Of a DNA stretch of 33,868 nucleotides, positions 33,771-33,868 are shown piece by piece. Numbering within the stretch: position 1 is the stretch's first letter; each line of letters begins with the position of its first letter. The DNA is from an uncultured Tenacibaculum sp. (lineage in GTDB: Bacteria > Bacteroidota > Bacteroidia > Flavobacteriales > Flavobacteriaceae). A model generated the notes under the pieces. That model did no database searches. It was given only the letters and a program-made list of their open reading frames with translations, and was not told the DNA's origin. Made by a program: the position numbers and the translations under genes. The stretch covers positions 1 through 33,868 of the forward strand of contig CAKZVD010000044.1 of the NCBI GenBank assembly GCA_937922085.1. The letters are read 5' to 3'.

Positions 33771-33868
33771 TTAAGCGATATATTCCTTTGCTTTTTCTAA
33801 AGCCTTTGGTATACCTCCTGGATTTTTACCACCAGCAGTTGCAAAGAAATTTTGTCCACCTCCACCAC
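33771..33868 (-). CDS. alaS: Alanyl-tRNA synthetase, C-terminal 31 residues only
   Basis: The minus-strand frame entering from the right edge encodes [18 protein letters not shown] followed by a short helix ending in KEYIA and a TAA at 33771. The glycine-rich GGGGG-F-A-A-G-G motif and closing helix are the unmistakable end of the AlaRS C-Ala (DHHA1) domain, which helps bind the tRNA elbow. The catalytic and editing domains lie outside the window. Confidence 0.93.
   Translation of the reverse strand, partial: GGGGQNFFATAGGKNPGGIPKALEKAKEYIA

Overview
The window is AT-rich DNA of a marine-type Flavobacteriaceae bacterium, and Tenacibaculum or Polaribacter relatives are the best guess. Three things point there. 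Promoters carry Bacteroidetes -7 boxes (TAnnTTTG) and genes lack Shine-Dalgarno sites. Two proteins carry type IX secretion (T9SS) C-terminal sorting domains. Several gene families are typical of flavobacteria: GSCFA, DUF2490, a 585-residue aromatic amino acid hydroxylase, and a propeller/Y_Y_Y LytS-type kinase. No tRNA, rRNA, CRISPR array, insertion sequence or phage gene was seen, so most of the window reads as ordinary chromosome.

Layout. 1-7.5 kb: a possible partial gene end, a secreted GH5-type glycosidase (-), the SelO AMPylator (+), a very large lipoprotein combining a metallophosphoesterase, a kinase-like segment and an Omp85-like barrel (+), and a DUF423 membrane protein. 7.6-13.8 kb: a four-gene operon of MarR regulator, membrane fusion protein, RND pump and TolC-like channel, with a large palindromic operator at the promoter and a strong terminator at the end. 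13.8-20.6 kb (-): an LRR/EF-hand T9SS surface protein, a propeller sensor kinase, its LytTR response regulator and a small lipocalin-like lipoprotein. 20.6-25.8 kb (-): housekeeping and small genes, namely methyltransferase, map, a thioredoxin-fold lipoprotein, gpmI, a small membrane protein, a possible 51-residue protein and an M48 metalloprotease. 25.9-28.0 kb (+): aromatic amino acid hydroxylase and rhodanese. 28.3-29.7 kb (+): two tandem outer-membrane barrel paralogues. 29.7-33.9 kb (-): GSCFA protein, MORN-repeat protein, DUF2490 protein, a probable small RNA, a PH-like membrane protein and the 3' end of alaS.

How the genes work together. The MarR/RND operon reads as a self-regulated efflux system. 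The most suggestive regulatory link is a pair of identical 12-bp direct repeats, 21 bp apart, just upstream of the LRR surface-protein gene. That geometry matches DNA sites of LytTR regulators, and a LytTR regulator with its sensor kinase is encoded immediately downstream. The metallophosphoesterase/kinase-like/barrel protein is the most unusual single gene. All functions were assigned by reading motifs; no database search was run.
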